Part shown: positions 1 through 8,500 of the stretch, piece by piece | Position numbering within the stretch: the first letter of the stretch is position 1 | Layout of the letters: each line of letters opens with the position of its first letter | DNA from: Actinobacillus sp. | GTDB taxonomy: Bacteria; Pseudomonadota; Gammaproteobacteria; Enterobacterales; Pasteurellaceae | Direction of reading: 5' to 3' | DNA length: 10,579 nt | Assembly (NCBI GenBank): GCA_020026115.1 | Contig: JAHHQY010000042.1 | Coordinates: 1-10,579, forward strand | The notes under the pieces: generated by a model | What the model was told of the DNA's origin: nothing | Database searches by the model: none | What the model saw: the letters and a program-made list of their open reading frames with translations, nothing else | Program-made: the position numbers and the translations under genes

Positions 1-49
1 TCGGCTACGAACCGAGCGGTTAGAGGTTCGACTCCTCTTGGGTGCGCCA
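1..49 (+). tRNA. tRNA-Arg (anticodon ACG), 3' part, cut by window edge
   Basis: The 3' part of a tRNA gene runs from inside the anticodon stem to an encoded CCA at 47-49. The anticodon loop is at 5-11 with ACG at 7-9, flanked by stem strands TCGG and CCGA. The T arm is clear: AGAGG at 22-26 pairs with CCTCT at 34-38 around the loop TTCGACT. The anticodon arm closely matches E. coli tRNA-Arg(ACG), which after A-to-I editing reads CGU, CGC and CGA. The D arm and 5' acceptor strand lie outside the window. No hairpin terminator follows directly; the next 45 bases are a T/C-rich tract. Confidence 0.93.
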
Positions 50-131
50 TTTCTTCTTACTTTTTCTTAATGCTTTCTTCTTTCTTTATTCCACTTATTT
101 AACTTGAATTACTGACTTTTTATTTTGTACC

Positions 132-149
132 AAATTTTCGGTGCGAGAG
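132..149 (+). repeat. Solo copy of the AAATTTTCGGYGCGAG element
   Basis: This stretch reads AAATTTTCGGTGCGAGAG. It matches the right arms of the terminators at 3851-3900 and 8996-9041 except for one C-to-T change in the core. Here it is not part of a convincing hairpin: the only downstream partner is a CTCG at about 170-173. It lies between tRNA-Arg and the Mtr permease gene, outside any gene. See the finding on a possible uptake-signal dialect. Confidence 0.5.
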
Positions 150-262
150 AAAATGGGGAAAATTTTTCACTCGACTTTATAAAAAGTAGAAATAAAGAAA
201 AGGGTTAATTTTGATTAATCCCATTACGTGATGCGTACAAATTAAAAATTAAGGAATGTTTT

Positions 263-1507
263 ATGACAAACGCAACAAAACAGCCTTCTTTGCTCGGGGG
301 CGCAATGATTATCGCAGGGACAGCCGTTGGCGCAGGTATGCTGGCTAATCCCACATCCACCGCTGGGGTTTGGTTTTTAGGCTCTATCGCTTTATTGGTC
401 TACACTTGGTTTTGTATGACAACATCAGGCTTAATGATTTTAGAGGCGAATTTAAATTATCCAACGGGCGCAAGTTTCGATACGATTGTTAAAGATTTAT
501 TAGGACGAGGTTGGAATGCTTTAAACGGTGTTTCTGTGGCCTTTGTGTTATATATTTTAACTTACGCTTATATCACCTCAGGGGGCGGGATTACGCAAGA
601 TATGCTTAATGCCTACTTACCACAAATGGCTTTAAGTCGTAGCGCAGGTTCATTTATTTTCTGCTTAATTTTGGCAAGTTTTGTTTGGCTTTCTACAAAA
701 GCGGTCGATCGATTAAGTACAATTTTAATCGCAGGTATGATTATCGCCTTTTTGGTTTCCACCAGTGGTTTAATGGGATCGGCAAAAATGGCGGTTTTAT
801 TAAATACTGCAGAGCCTAATGCCACTTATTTACCTTATTTTTTAACAGCGCTTCCTGTTTGTTTGGTGTCTTTTGGTTTTCACGGCAACGTACCAAGTTT
901 AGTGAAATACTATCAAGGTAATGCGCAACGCGTGGTGAAAGCCATTTTCCTTGGGACGAGTATTGCCTTAGGGATTTACATTTTGTGGCAATTAGCCATT
1001 CAAGGGAATTTATCTCGTCATGACTTCGCGCCTGTCATTGCGAAAGGCGGTGACATTTCAGCCTTATTAACCGCTTTATCTCACGTTATTCACACCGACT
1101 ATATTGGTGTTGTGTTGCGTTTCTTTGCTTATATGGCCATTGCAAGTTCATTTTTAGGCGTTACCTTAGGACTTTTTGACTACATCGCCGATTTATTTAA
1201 TTTTGATGATAGTTTAATGGGACGAACAAAAACCACATTAGTGACATTTTTACCGCCATTACTTTTAAGTTTGCAATTTCCCTATGGTTTCGTTATTGCC
1301 ATTGGTTATGCAGGTTTAGCGGCAACAATTTGGACAGGAATTGTTCCTGCTTTATTAGTGAAAGCAAGCCGTAAAAAATTCCCTCAACAAGCATATCGTG
1401 TTTATGGTGGAAATTTTATGCCTGTCTTTATTATGTTGTTTGCGGGCTTAAATATTTTTGCGCAAATCGCCCTTCAATTAGGTTTTTTACCGAATTTCTT
1501 AGGGTAA
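263..1507 (+). CDS. mtr: Tryptophan-specific permease, Mtr type (HAAAP family)
   Basis: This is an inner-membrane proton-coupled aromatic amino acid permease. By eye the 414-residue protein aligns end to end with E. coli Mtr, also about 414 residues, and better than with TyrP. Matching blocks are SLLGG near residue 9, GAGM in the first membrane segment, GLMILEANLNY near 56, the WLSTKAV block near 142, FGFHGNVPSL near 203 and SSFLGVTLGLFDY near 293. Most of the chain is hydrophobic, as expected for about 11 membrane segments. The start is supported by AAGGA at 251-255, seven bases before the ATG. In E. coli mtr is controlled by TrpR and TyrR; I found no clear trp operator or TyrR box in 50-262, nor a convincing promoter. 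A methyltransferase gene follows after four bases. Substrate preference among aromatic amino acids is inferred from similarity. Confidence 0.9.
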   Translation: MTNATKQPSLLGGAMIIAGTAVGAGMLANPTSTAGVWFLGSIALLVYTWFCMTTSGLMILEANLNYPTGASFDTIVKDLLGRGWNALNGVSVAFVLYILTYAYITSGGGITQDMLNAYLPQMALSRSAGSFIFCLILASFVWLSTKAVDRLSTILIAGMIIAFLVSTSGLMGSAKMAVLLNTAEPNATYLPYFLTALPVCLVSFGFHGNVPSLVKYYQGNAQRVVKAIFLGTSIALGIYILWQLAIQGNLSRHDFAPVIAKGGDISALLTALSHVIHTDYIGVVLRFFAYMAIASSFLGVTLGLFDYIADLFNFDDSLMGRTKTTLVTFLPPLLLSLQFPYGFVIAIGYAGLAATIWTGIVPALLVKASRKKFPQQAYRVYGGNFMPVFIMLFAGLNIFAQIALQLGFLPNFLG

Positions 1508-1511
1508 GAAA

Positions 1512-2264
1512 ATGCAAAAATCAGTTTATGACGAAGCCGGATTTTTTGAGCTGTATGAAAAGTTACGCCAAAATCCGCACAGTTTAAATGAGATTGTTGA
1601 AAAGAAAACTATGCTCGCTATGTTGCCAACCTTAAGCAATTTAAGCGTGCTAGATTTAGGTTGTGGTATGGGCGAGCATATGGCTTTATATTTACAACAA
1701 GGGGCAAAGTTTGTTGCTGGTGTGGATTTATCGCAAGCGATGTTAAAGGCGGCTCAACAAAAACTTAGCCAACCTTCGTGGCAAGATAAATATTCATTAC
1801 ATCAAGCACCGATGGAAACCTTTCACACACTAAATTTAGGCAAGTTTGACCTTATTACAAGCTCGTTCGCTTTTCATTATATTGATGATTTTAAAGCACT
1901 TTTAGCTAATATTAAGCAAAGTTTAAAGCCTAATGGCTATTTGGTTTTTTCTCAAGAACATCCCATTGTAACGGCGCATAAAGCCGGTGAACGTTGGCAA
2001 AAAGATGAAAATAAAAACTTTTTGGCCTATCGTTTAAATCATTATCGCGATGAAGGTGAACGAGATCGAAATTGGTTTAAAAAGCCCTTTAAAACTTATC
2101 ATCGAACCTTTGCAACAATTATAAATTTGCTTATACAACAAGGGTTTATTCTTGAAGAAGTGCAAGAACCTATGCTTCAAAATGATGAAAAATGGCAAGG
2201 GGAATTTAAAGATTTACAACATCGTCCCGTACTCTTTTTTGTAAAAGCACGGCGAAATTCGTAA
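1512..2264 (+). CDS. Class I SAM-dependent methyltransferase, substrate unknown
   Basis: The 250-residue protein has the Rossmann-type methyltransferase layout. Motif I is VLDLGCGMG at residues 46-54, binding the methionine part of S-adenosylmethionine. The acidic residue that contacts the ribose is D72 in GVDLS. Motif IV-like FDLITSSFAFHYIDD spans about 112-126, and NGYLVFSQEHP follows as the post-motif strand. The C-terminal part, with a YRLNHYRDEGERD stretch, has no membrane segment or zinc cluster. It resembles the Methyltransf_11/25-like proteins annotated only as class I methyltransferases in Pasteurellaceae. The ATG lies four bases after the permease stop, and its likely Shine-Dalgarno AGGG (1501-1504) sits inside the end of that gene, so the two are probably cotranscribed and coupled. 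I see no basis for naming a substrate; a small molecule is more likely than rRNA from the fold alone. Confidence 0.8.
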   Translation: MQKSVYDEAGFFELYEKLRQNPHSLNEIVEKKTMLAMLPTLSNLSVLDLGCGMGEHMALYLQQGAKFVAGVDLSQAMLKAAQQKLSQPSWQDKYSLHQAPMETFHTLNLGKFDLITSSFAFHYIDDFKALLANIKQSLKPNGYLVFSQEHPIVTAHKAGERWQKDENKNFLAYRLNHYRDEGERDRNWFKKPFKTYHRTFATIINLLIQQGFILEEVQEPMLQNDEKWQGEFKDLQHRPVLFFVKARRNS

Positions 2265-2283
2265 ACAAATTTGCAAAGTTGGT

Positions 2284-2289
2284 TATAAT
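2284..2289 (+). promoter_or_regulatory. Probable sigma-70 -10 element for der
   Basis: A perfect TATAAT stands in the 65-base gap between the methyltransferase stop and the der start, with a G one base upstream of it. The -35 region at the right distance (GTAAAC, 2261-2266) is poor. Transcription would begin near 2296. No terminator separates the upstream pair from der, so read-through is also possible. Confidence 0.5.
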
Positions 2290-2329
2290 AGAAAAATTTT
2301 GCACGACATTATTTAAATAAGAGGTTTTT

Positions 2330-3838
2330 ATGAAATTGCCAGTTGTGGCGTTAGTTGGTCGTCCTAATGTAGGGAAATCAACGTTATTTAACCGTTTAAC
2401 TCGTACGCGTGATGCGTTGGTGGCGGATTTTCCAGGTTTAACGCGTGACCGTAAATATGGCCATGCGAATGCCGCAGGTTATGATTTTTTAGTTATCGAT
2501 ACCGGCGGTATTGATGGCAGTGAAGAAGGCGTAGAAGAAAAAATGGCCGAGCAATCTCTTGCGGCCATTGAAGAAGCGGATATTGTGTTATTCCTAGTTG
2601 ATGCACGCGCAGGTTTAATGCCTGCAGATATTGGTATTGCGCAATATTTACGTCAACGTAAAAATAAAACGACGATTTTAGTAGCGAATAAAATTGACGG
2701 TATTGACGCGGATGCCCACTGCGGTGAATTTTATGAATTGGGTTTAGGCGAAATGGCGCAAATTGCCGCTTCCCAAGGCCGTGGGGTGAATAATTTAATC
2801 GAAAGTTTATTAGCGCCTTTAGTAGAAAAAAATGCGGAAGAAAGCGAAGAAGCTGAGCATACAGAAGATGACGAATGGTCACAAGATTTTGATGTTGCCA
2901 ATGAAGAAGATGCGCAATTATTAGATGAAGCCTTAGCTGAAGAGCAAGAAGAAGAGGGCGAGAAAAATATTAAAATCGCCATTGTTGGACGTCCAAATGT
3001 AGGTAAATCAACCTTAACGAATCGTATTTTAGGCGAAGATCGTGTGGTGGTGTATGACTTACCAGGTACAACGCGCGATAGCATCTATATTCCAATGGAA
3101 CGTGATGGACAACATTATACAATTATTGATACAGCGGGCGTGCGTAAACGCGGTAAAGTCCATTTAGCGGTAGAAAAATTCTCGGTAATTAAAACCTTAC
3201 AAGCCATTCAAGATGCGAACGTTTGTTTATTAACCATCGATGCACGCGAAGGGATTTCCGATCAAGATTTATCGTTATTAGGCTTCATTCTTAATGCCGG
3301 TAAGTCATTAGTGATTGTGGTGAATAAATGGGACGGCTTAGATCAAGATATTAAAGACCAAGTGAAAAATGAATTAGATCGTCGCTTAGGTTTTATTGAT
3401 TTTGCCCGTATTCATTTTATCTCGGCTTTACACGGCAGTGGCGTAGGTAATTTATTTAAATCTATTCAAGAAGCCTACGCTTGTGCGACTCAAAAAATGA
3501 CCACGTCATTATTAACGCGCATTTTACAAATGGCTTTAGATGAACATCAACCACCTTTAGCAAATGGACGACGCATTAAATTAAAATATGCTCACCCAGG
3601 TGGCTATAATCCGCCTATTATCGTGATTCATGGTAATCAAATGGATAAATTGCCAGAAAGTTATAAACGCTATTTATCGAATTATTATCGTAAAAGTTTG
3701 AATATTATTGGCTCACCAATTCGCTTATTGTTCCAAGAAGGGGATAACCCATTTGCAGGACGCCGTAATAAGTTAACGCCAAACCAAATGCGCAAACGTA
3801 AACGCTTAATGAAATTCATTAAAAAAGCGAAAAAATAA
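2330..3838 (+). CDS. der: Ribosome biogenesis GTPase Der (EngA)
   Basis: Der has two GTPase domains in tandem followed by a KH-like domain, and in E. coli it acts in the cytoplasm in maturation of the 50S ribosomal subunit. First GTPase domain: G1 GRPNVGKST at 10-18, G3 DTGG at 57-60, G4 NKID at 120-123. Second domain: G1 at 220-228, G3 DTAG at 267-270, G4 NKWD at 332-335. The KH-like part, from about residue 385, carries GRRIKLKYAHPGGYNPP and the basic tail KRKRLMKFIKKAKK. The linker between the GTPase domains (about 166-213) is very rich in Glu and Asp, as in H. influenzae Der. Length is 502 residues against about 490 in E. coli. The start is set by GAGG at 2321-2324. Two separate ORFs read on the opposite strand here are shadows of this gene. 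Confidence 0.97.
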   Translation: MKLPVVALVGRPNVGKSTLFNRLTRTRDALVADFPGLTRDRKYGHANAAGYDFLVIDTGGIDGSEEGVEEKMAEQSLAAIEEADIVLFLVDARAGLMPADIGIAQYLRQRKNKTTILVANKIDGIDADAHCGEFYELGLGEMAQIAASQGRGVNNLIESLLAPLVEKNAEESEEAEHTEDDEWSQDFDVANEEDAQLLDEALAEEQEEEGEKNIKIAIVGRPNVGKSTLTNRILGEDRVVVYDLPGTTRDSIYIPMERDGQHYTIIDTAGVRKRGKVHLAVEKFSVIKTLQAIQDANVCLLTIDAREGISDQDLSLLGFILNAGKSLVIVVNKWDGLDQDIKDQVKNELDRRLGFIDFARIHFISALHGSGVGNLFKSIQEAYACATQKMTTSLLTRILQMALDEHQPPLANGRRIKLKYAHPGGYNPPIIVIHGNQMDKLPESYKRYLSNYYRKSLNIIGSPIRLLFQEGDNPFAGRRNKLTPNQMRKRKRLMKFIKKAKK

Positions 3839-3850
3839 AAGATAAAATCC

Positions 3851-3900
3851 CACTCGCGCCGAAAAAAAGACAGTAAAATTTTCGGCGCGAGTGTTTTTTT
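3851..3900 (+). terminator. Rho-independent terminator of der, built from the repeat element
   Basis: CACTCGCGCCGAAAA (3851-3865) pairs perfectly over 15 bases with TTTTCGGCGCGAGTG (3879-3893), with a 13-base loop, followed by seven T residues (3894-3900). It starts 12 bases after the der stop. The right arm, extended to AAAATTTTCGGCGCGAGTG at 3875-3893, is the best copy of the recurring element. Confidence 0.95.
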
Positions 3901-4040
3901 ATGAGGGCAGAAAAGTCTGAATTTTCGCAAACAACCAAAAAAAGCTTAAAAAGAAAGACAATAACTTAACTATTCATAGGTAAACACTCAAAAAAATTTG
4001 AAAAAAGTGCAAAAAAAGCGCTTTGCCTAAAAAATATTCG

Positions 4041-4068
4041 TTGCAATTAGAGAAAAAATGGGTATTAT
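4041..4068 (+). promoter_or_regulatory. Probable dusB-fis promoter with GC-rich discriminator
   Basis: TTGCAA (4041-4046) and TATTAT (4063-4068) each differ from the sigma-70 consensus at one or two places and are 16 bases apart. The bases between the -10 and the expected start near 4076 read AGCACGCC, strikingly GC-rich for this AT-rich gap. In E. coli a GC-rich discriminator makes the fis promoter sensitive to ppGpp and growth rate, so similar control is likely here. Confidence 0.55.
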
Positions 4069-4107
4069 AGCACGCCTTGCCGTTGAGCTAGATTTATTTG
4101 ATTAAAT

Positions 4108-4141
4108 AGCAATCTTATTTAGATTGCTTTTTGTTCTTTTT
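4108..4141 (+). terminator. Terminator-like hairpin in the dusB-fis leader
   Basis: AGCAATCT (4108-4115) pairs over eight bases with AGATTGCT (4121-4128) around a five-base loop TATTT. It is followed by TTTTTGTTCTTTTTT. It lies downstream of the predicted promoter and about 20 bases before the dusB start, so it would stop or attenuate transcripts entering dusB-fis, or end a short RNA of roughly 60 bases. The stem has only three G-C pairs, so termination is probably partial. Confidence 0.55.
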
Positions 4142-4158
4142 AACTGTGGAGAAAAATG

Positions 4159-5142
4159 ATGCGCATTGGTTCGTATCCATTAAAAAACCCTGTTTTTTTA
4201 GCACCAATGGCAGGCATTACCGATCAGCCTTTTAGGCGTCTTTGTACCCAGTATGGGGCGGGCTTAACATTTTCTGAAATGATGTCAAGCAATCCGCAAG
4301 TATGGCATACAGAGAAGTCTCGACTAAGGTTGGCTCGTGTAAGTGAAGCGGAAATTAATGCAGTACAAATTGCTGGATCCAATGCCGCAGAAATGGCCGA
4401 GGCCGCAAAAATTAACGTGGAATATGGTGCAGATCTTATCGACATCAATATGGGATGTCCTGCGAAAAAAGTTAATCGTAAATTAGCAGGTTCTGCATTA
4501 TTGCAGTTTCCAAAGTTGGTGGAAGAGATTTTGCATGCAGTCGTTAATGCGGTAGAGGTTCCTGTCACGTTAAAAATACGTACAGGATGGAATAAAGAAA
4601 ACCAGAATTGTGTGGAAATTGCCAAAATTGCTGAGCAAGCGGGCATTCAAGCTTTAACAATTCACGGGCGAACGCGTGCTTGTTTATTTAACGGGCAAGC
4701 AGAATATGAAAATATTCGGAAAGTCAAAGCACAGGTAAAAATTCCTGTCATTGCCAATGGTGATATTCAAACTGTTGAACAGGCGAAACAGGTGTTAGCT
4801 TATACGCAAGCCGATGCCATCATGATTGGGCGTGCCGCATTAGGCAATCCTTGGCTTTTTCAAGAAATGGTGAACGAATTACAAGGTTTGGCACCGCAAC
4901 CCGTAAGTCTTGCACAGAAATGTCGTGATATTTTGCACCATATGCGAGAACTTCATCAATTTTATGGTGAAGCGAAAGGTTATCGCATTGCAAGAAAACA
5001 CCTTGCTTGGTATTTAGAAACAATTGCCCCAAATTCTGATTTTAAACAGACTTTTAATTGCTTAGAAGGTGCGCAAGCACAACTGGATGCATTGGAAGAA
5101 TTTTTTAAATTGCAAATTATTGGAAAAGAACAACGATGGTAG
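4159..5142 (+). CDS. dusB: tRNA-dihydrouridine synthase B
   Basis: DusB is an FMN enzyme that reduces specific uridines in the tRNA D loop (U17 in E. coli) using NADPH. The protein aligns along its whole length with E. coli DusB. Residues are numbered from the start chosen here: the FMN-binding start FLAPMAGITDQPF at about 13-25, SEMMSSNPQVW near 39, and DINMGCPAKKVNRKLAGSAL near 95 with catalytic C100. Further on are LTIHGRTR, VIANGDI and AIMIGRAALGNPW of the TIM-barrel phosphate site, and a helical C-terminal domain with KGYRIARKH. Two ATG codons stand side by side at 4156 and 4159. The second is preferred because GGAG (4148-4151) is seven bases from it and because it gives the MRIG start seen in E. 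coli. The stop overlaps fis by seven bases. prmA, which precedes dusB in E. coli, is absent here. Confidence 0.96.
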   Translation: MRIGSYPLKNPVFLAPMAGITDQPFRRLCTQYGAGLTFSEMMSSNPQVWHTEKSRLRLARVSEAEINAVQIAGSNAAEMAEAAKINVEYGADLIDINMGCPAKKVNRKLAGSALLQFPKLVEEILHAVVNAVEVPVTLKIRTGWNKENQNCVEIAKIAEQAGIQALTIHGRTRACLFNGQAEYENIRKVKAQVKIPVIANGDIQTVEQAKQVLAYTQADAIMIGRAALGNPWLFQEMVNELQGLAPQPVSLAQKCRDILHHMRELHQFYGEAKGYRIARKHLAWYLETIAPNSDFKQTFNCLEGAQAQLDALEEFFKLQIIGKEQRW

Positions 5143-5432
5143 AACAACGTAATCCAACTGAAGCTTTAACAACTTCAGTATTAAATTCTCAATCTCAAAT
5201 TACACAAAAACCTTTACGCGATAGCGTAAAAATCGCTGTGAAAAACTACTTAGCACAATTAGATGGTCAAGATGTTGACGATCTTTATGAATTAGTGCTA
5301 TCAGAAGTGGAACACCCAATGCTTGATATGATTATGCAATACACTCGCGGTAACCAAACTCGTGCTGCTAATATGCTCGGTATTAACCGTGGCACATTAC
5401 GTAAAAAATTAAAAAAATACGGTATGGGCTGA
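5136..5432 (+). CDS. fis: DNA-binding protein Fis
   Basis: Fis is a homodimeric nucleoid protein that bends DNA, activates rRNA and tRNA promoters, and assists inversion and recombination systems. The product is 98 residues, exactly the E. coli length. The C-terminal two thirds are almost identical to E. coli, including TQKPLRDSVK near 23, DVDDLYELVLSEVE near 46, LDMIMQYTRGNQTRAA near 63 and the helix-turn-helix end INRGTLRKKLKKYGM. The N-terminal arm is more divergent, as is usual. The ATG lies inside the last codons of dusB (overlap 5136-5142), so translation is probably coupled; GGAAAAG at 5122-5128 is the likely ribosome site. Expression should follow the promoter and leader upstream of dusB. 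A hairpin terminator follows. Confidence 0.98.
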   Translation: MVEQRNPTEALTTSVLNSQSQITQKPLRDSVKIAVKNYLAQLDGQDVDDLYELVLSEVEHPMLDMIMQYTRGNQTRAANMLGINRGTLRKKLKKYGMG

Positions 5433-5459
5433 TCTAAAATCTTTTAAAGCATAAAGTCG

Positions 5460-5497
5460 AAAAGCGCACTGGGACGAATGAAACAGTGCGTTTTTTT
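5460..5497 (+). terminator. Rho-independent terminator of dusB-fis
   Basis: GCGCACTG (5464-5471) pairs with CAGTGCGT (5484-5491), seven Watson-Crick pairs plus one G-T pair, and the stem can extend with four A-T pairs into the T tract (5491-5497). The loop is 12 bases. An outer inverted repeat, AAGCATAAA (5447-5455) and TTTATGCTT (5495-5503), encloses the hairpin. Confidence 0.9.
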
Positions 5498-5519
5498 ATG
5501 CTTAAAAATGCTAAACTAA

Positions 5520-5552
5520 CGCTACTATTTAAAAAAGGAAAACCAAGTAGCG
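5520..5552 (+). promoter_or_regulatory. Hairpin holding the mfd Shine-Dalgarno in its loop
   Basis: CGCTACT (5520-5526) pairs perfectly with AGTAGCG (5546-5552) over seven bases. The 19-base loop contains the only good ribosome site, AAGGA (5535-5539), which is 17 bases from the mfd ATG, too far for normal use. With the stem folded the distance shrinks to about the usual span. It could equally be a protein-binding inverted repeat. Confidence 0.4.
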
Positions 5553-5556
5553 AGTT

Positions 5557-8500
5557 ATGACCTATTTTGATCTTCATTTACAGCAAAATTTTGCTGAACA
5601 TAAAATTCTAGCCAATGCCTTACCAGGCGCAGACAGTTTTGCCATTACGCAATTAGCTCAAGCTCATCAAGGGCTTGTTACCGTGATTACTCAAGATACG
5701 GCAAGTGCTTTACAATTACAGCGTATTTTAAGTCAATTAACAACGCAAAACGTCCAGTCTTTCCCCGATTGGGAAACCTTACCTTATGATAATTTCTCAC
5801 CTCACGAAGACATTATTTCTCAACGTTTAAGCGCACTTTTTGCTTTACAACAAAACCCACAAGGCATTTTTATTTTGCCGATAAATCAATTGATGCAACG
5901 ACTTTGTCCGCCGAGTTTTTTACAACAAAATGTTTTTTTAGTAAAAAAAGGTGAAAAGTTGGATTTAATGGCCTTACGTCAAAAATTGACACAAGCCGGA
6001 TATCGCGCCGTAGAACAAGTTTTATCCCACGGTGAATATGCCGTGCGTGGCGCATTATTAGATTTATTTCCTATGGGCAGTGAAAAGCCATTTCGTTTAG
6101 ATTTTTTTGATGATGAAGTGGATTCTATTCGCACCTTTGATGTGGATACGCAACGCACCTTAATGGAAATTGCAGAAATTCGCTTATTACCCGCCCATGA
6201 ATTTCCAAGCGATGAGCAAAGTATCGAAACTTTCCGTGCGAACTTCCGCCAACGTTTTCCCGAAATTCGGCGCGATGCAGAACATATTTATCAGCAAGTG
6301 AGCAAAGGCACATTAGTTGCAGGTATCGAATATTGGCAAACCTTGTTCTTTACTGAAGGCTTAGCGACGTTTTTTGATTATTTCCCCGCAAATACGTTAT
6401 TTATTGATTGGGCTGAAAATCAAGAAAAAGGGCAACAATTTTGGCAAGATACGAAGGCGCGTTTTGAAAATCGTCGTGTGGATCCGATGCGCCCCTTATT
6501 AGCGCCAGAGGATATTTGGCTTACATTAGAAGAAGTTAATAAAGCCTTAAAAAAATTCCCGAGAGTGACCCTAACCAAGGAAAAAGCCTCTCGTCAAAGC
6601 GTTAAAAAACAAAATTTGCCTGTAAGCCCTTTGCCTGATATTACCTTGCAAGCCCAACAAAAAAATCCACTTCAAGCCTTAGAGCATTTTTTAACAAGTT
6701 TTAAAGGCGAGGTGATTTTTGTTGCAGAAAGTGCTGGACGACGTGAAACCTTATTAGAATTATTAGCCCCTTTAAAACTGCAATTAAAAACCATAAAAAG
6801 CCTAGACGAAGCACAAGGTAATGATTTTTCTCTTTGGGTTAGCCCGTTAGAGCAAGGCTTTATGATTGAGCAAACCCCGAAAATAGCCATAATTTGTGAA
6901 CGGGAATTATTAGGCGCGAAGGTTCAAAATAGACGCAGTAAAAATCATACGATAAATCCTGATACTTTAATTCGGAATTTAGCCGAGCTTAAAATTGGCC
7001 AAGCAGTTGTGCATTTAGAGCAAGGGATTGGACGTTATCAAGGCTTAACCTTTATTGAAAATGCGGGCGTTATGGCGGAATTTTTAGTTTTGGCCTATGC
7101 CGATAATGCAAAACTTTATGTGCCAGTATCTCATTTACATTTAATTAGTCGTTATGTGGGGGGCAGTGATGAGCAAGCGCCATTACATAAATTAGGCAGT
7201 GATAATTGGGCTAAATCTCGTGCGAAAGCGGTGGAAAAAATTCGTGATGTGGCCGCACAATTACTGGATGTTTATGCTCAACGTGAAATTAAGCAAGGCT
7301 TTGCTTTTCATTATGATAAGCAAGAATTTCAACAATTTTCCGCCACCTTTCCTTTTGAAGAAACCGAAGACCAAGCACGCGCCATCAATGCTGTTATTAG
7401 CGATATGACGCAAGCGAAAGCGATGGATCGTTTAGTCTGTGGCGATGTGGGCTTTGGTAAAACGGAAGTGGCCATTCGCGCCGCTTTTTTGGCAGTGATG
7501 AACCACAAACAAGTGGCCTTACTGGTACCGACAACTTTATTAGCCAAACAGCATTATGAAACCTTGCGAGATCGTTTTGCCGATTTGGCGGTTAACGTTG
7601 CCATGCTGTCACGTTTTAATTCCAGCAAAGCGGAAAAACAAATTTTAGCGGATGTAGCCGAAGGGAAAGTGGATATTTTAGTCGGTACGCATAAATTATT
7701 GCAAAATGACGTGAAATTTCACGATCTGGGTTTGTTAATTATTGATGAGGAACATCGTTTTGGCGTACGTCAAAAAGAAAAAATTAAAGCCTTACGCGCG
7801 AATGTGGATATTTTAACTCTTACCGCCACGCCAATTCCTCGCACCTTAAATATGGCAATGAACGGTATTCGAGATTTATCGGTGATTTCCACGCCTCCCG
7901 CACGCCGTTTAACGGTAAAAACCTTTGTGCGAGAATGGGATGAACGTCTGATTCGCGAAGCCATTTTGCGTGAAATTTTACGCGGTGGGCAGGTTTATTA
8001 TTTGCATAATGATGTGGCGAGTATTGAAAATTGCGCCGAAAATTTGGCGAAAATCGTTCCAGAAGCGCGTATTACCGTAGGACATGGGCAAATGCGAAAA
8101 CAAGAATTAGAGCGCGTTATGACAGATTTTCATCATCAACGTTTTAATGTTTTAGTTTGCTCAACCATTATCGAAACGGGGATTGATATTCCAACGGCAA
8201 ATACGATGATTATTGAACGAGCCGATAAGTTTGGTTTAGCCCAGTTGCATCAATTACGCGGGCGAGTAGGGCGTTCCCATCATCAAGCATATGCTTATAT
8301 GCTCGTGCCACCTGCAAAATTGATGACGAAAGATGCGCAAAAACGTTTAGAAGCTTTAGAAAGTTTAGATACTCTCGGCGCGGGATTTTTATTAGCCACG
8401 CAAGATTTAGAAATTCGAGGCGCAGGGGAATTACTGGGTGATGAACAAAGCGGGCAAATTGAAAGTATTGGTTTTAGCTTGTATATGGAATTGTTAGAAA

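Larger units (their letters stand above)
3839..4155. other. der-dusB intergenic regulatory region
   Basis: This 317-base gap holds, in order, the der terminator (3851-3900), an A-tract-rich stretch (3901-4040), a promoter (4041-4068) and a leader with a terminator-like hairpin (4108-4141). Within the A-rich stretch, AAAGTGC (4004-4010) can pair with GCGCTTT (4018-4024) across seven A residues with one G-T pair, but it lacks a T tract and does not look like a terminator. The phased A tracts just upstream of the promoter would suit bending or Fis autoregulation as known in E. coli; that is inference, since Fis sites are too degenerate to call by eye. I see no convincing gene here. Confidence 0.6.

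Noticed and set aside
50..262. trp operator or TyrR box upstream of mtr
   Set aside because: GTAC at 127-130 and 235-238 and nearby A/T-rich words do not extend to either dyad consensus.
699..708. Actinobacillus-type uptake word near AAAAGCGGTC in mtr
   Set aside because: It differs from ACAAGCGGTC, stands alone, and is explained by the conserved STKAVD codons.
2493..3084. Antisense open frames opposite der (2493-2882 and 2731-3084)
   Set aside because: They lie opposite a fully conserved gene, have low-complexity translations with Ser or His bias and no recognisable domain. They are coding shadows.
3901..3969. 22-codon ORF starting just after the der terminator
   Set aside because: It is preceded by a T tract without a ribosome site, is lysine-rich by composition, and follows a terminator with no promoter of its own.
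4058..4105. 15-codon leader peptide ORF before the dusB leader hairpin, suggesting classic attenuation
   Set aside because: Its ATG lies between the -35 and -10 of the best promoter, so it would not be transcribed from there. It has no run of a regulatory codon.
4224..4646. 140-codon antisense frame opposite dusB
   Set aside because: It is fully covered by conserved dusB codons and has no ribosome site or domain.
5512..5528. mfd promoter using TAAACT or TACTAT as -10
   Set aside because: Neither has an acceptable -35 at 16-18 bases; it cannot be supported by eye.
5827..5840. Haemophilus-type uptake word (reverse) in mfd
   Set aside because: AAGCGCACTT has a G where the conserved core ACCGCACTT has C, so it is only a near match; single near matches are expected by chance.
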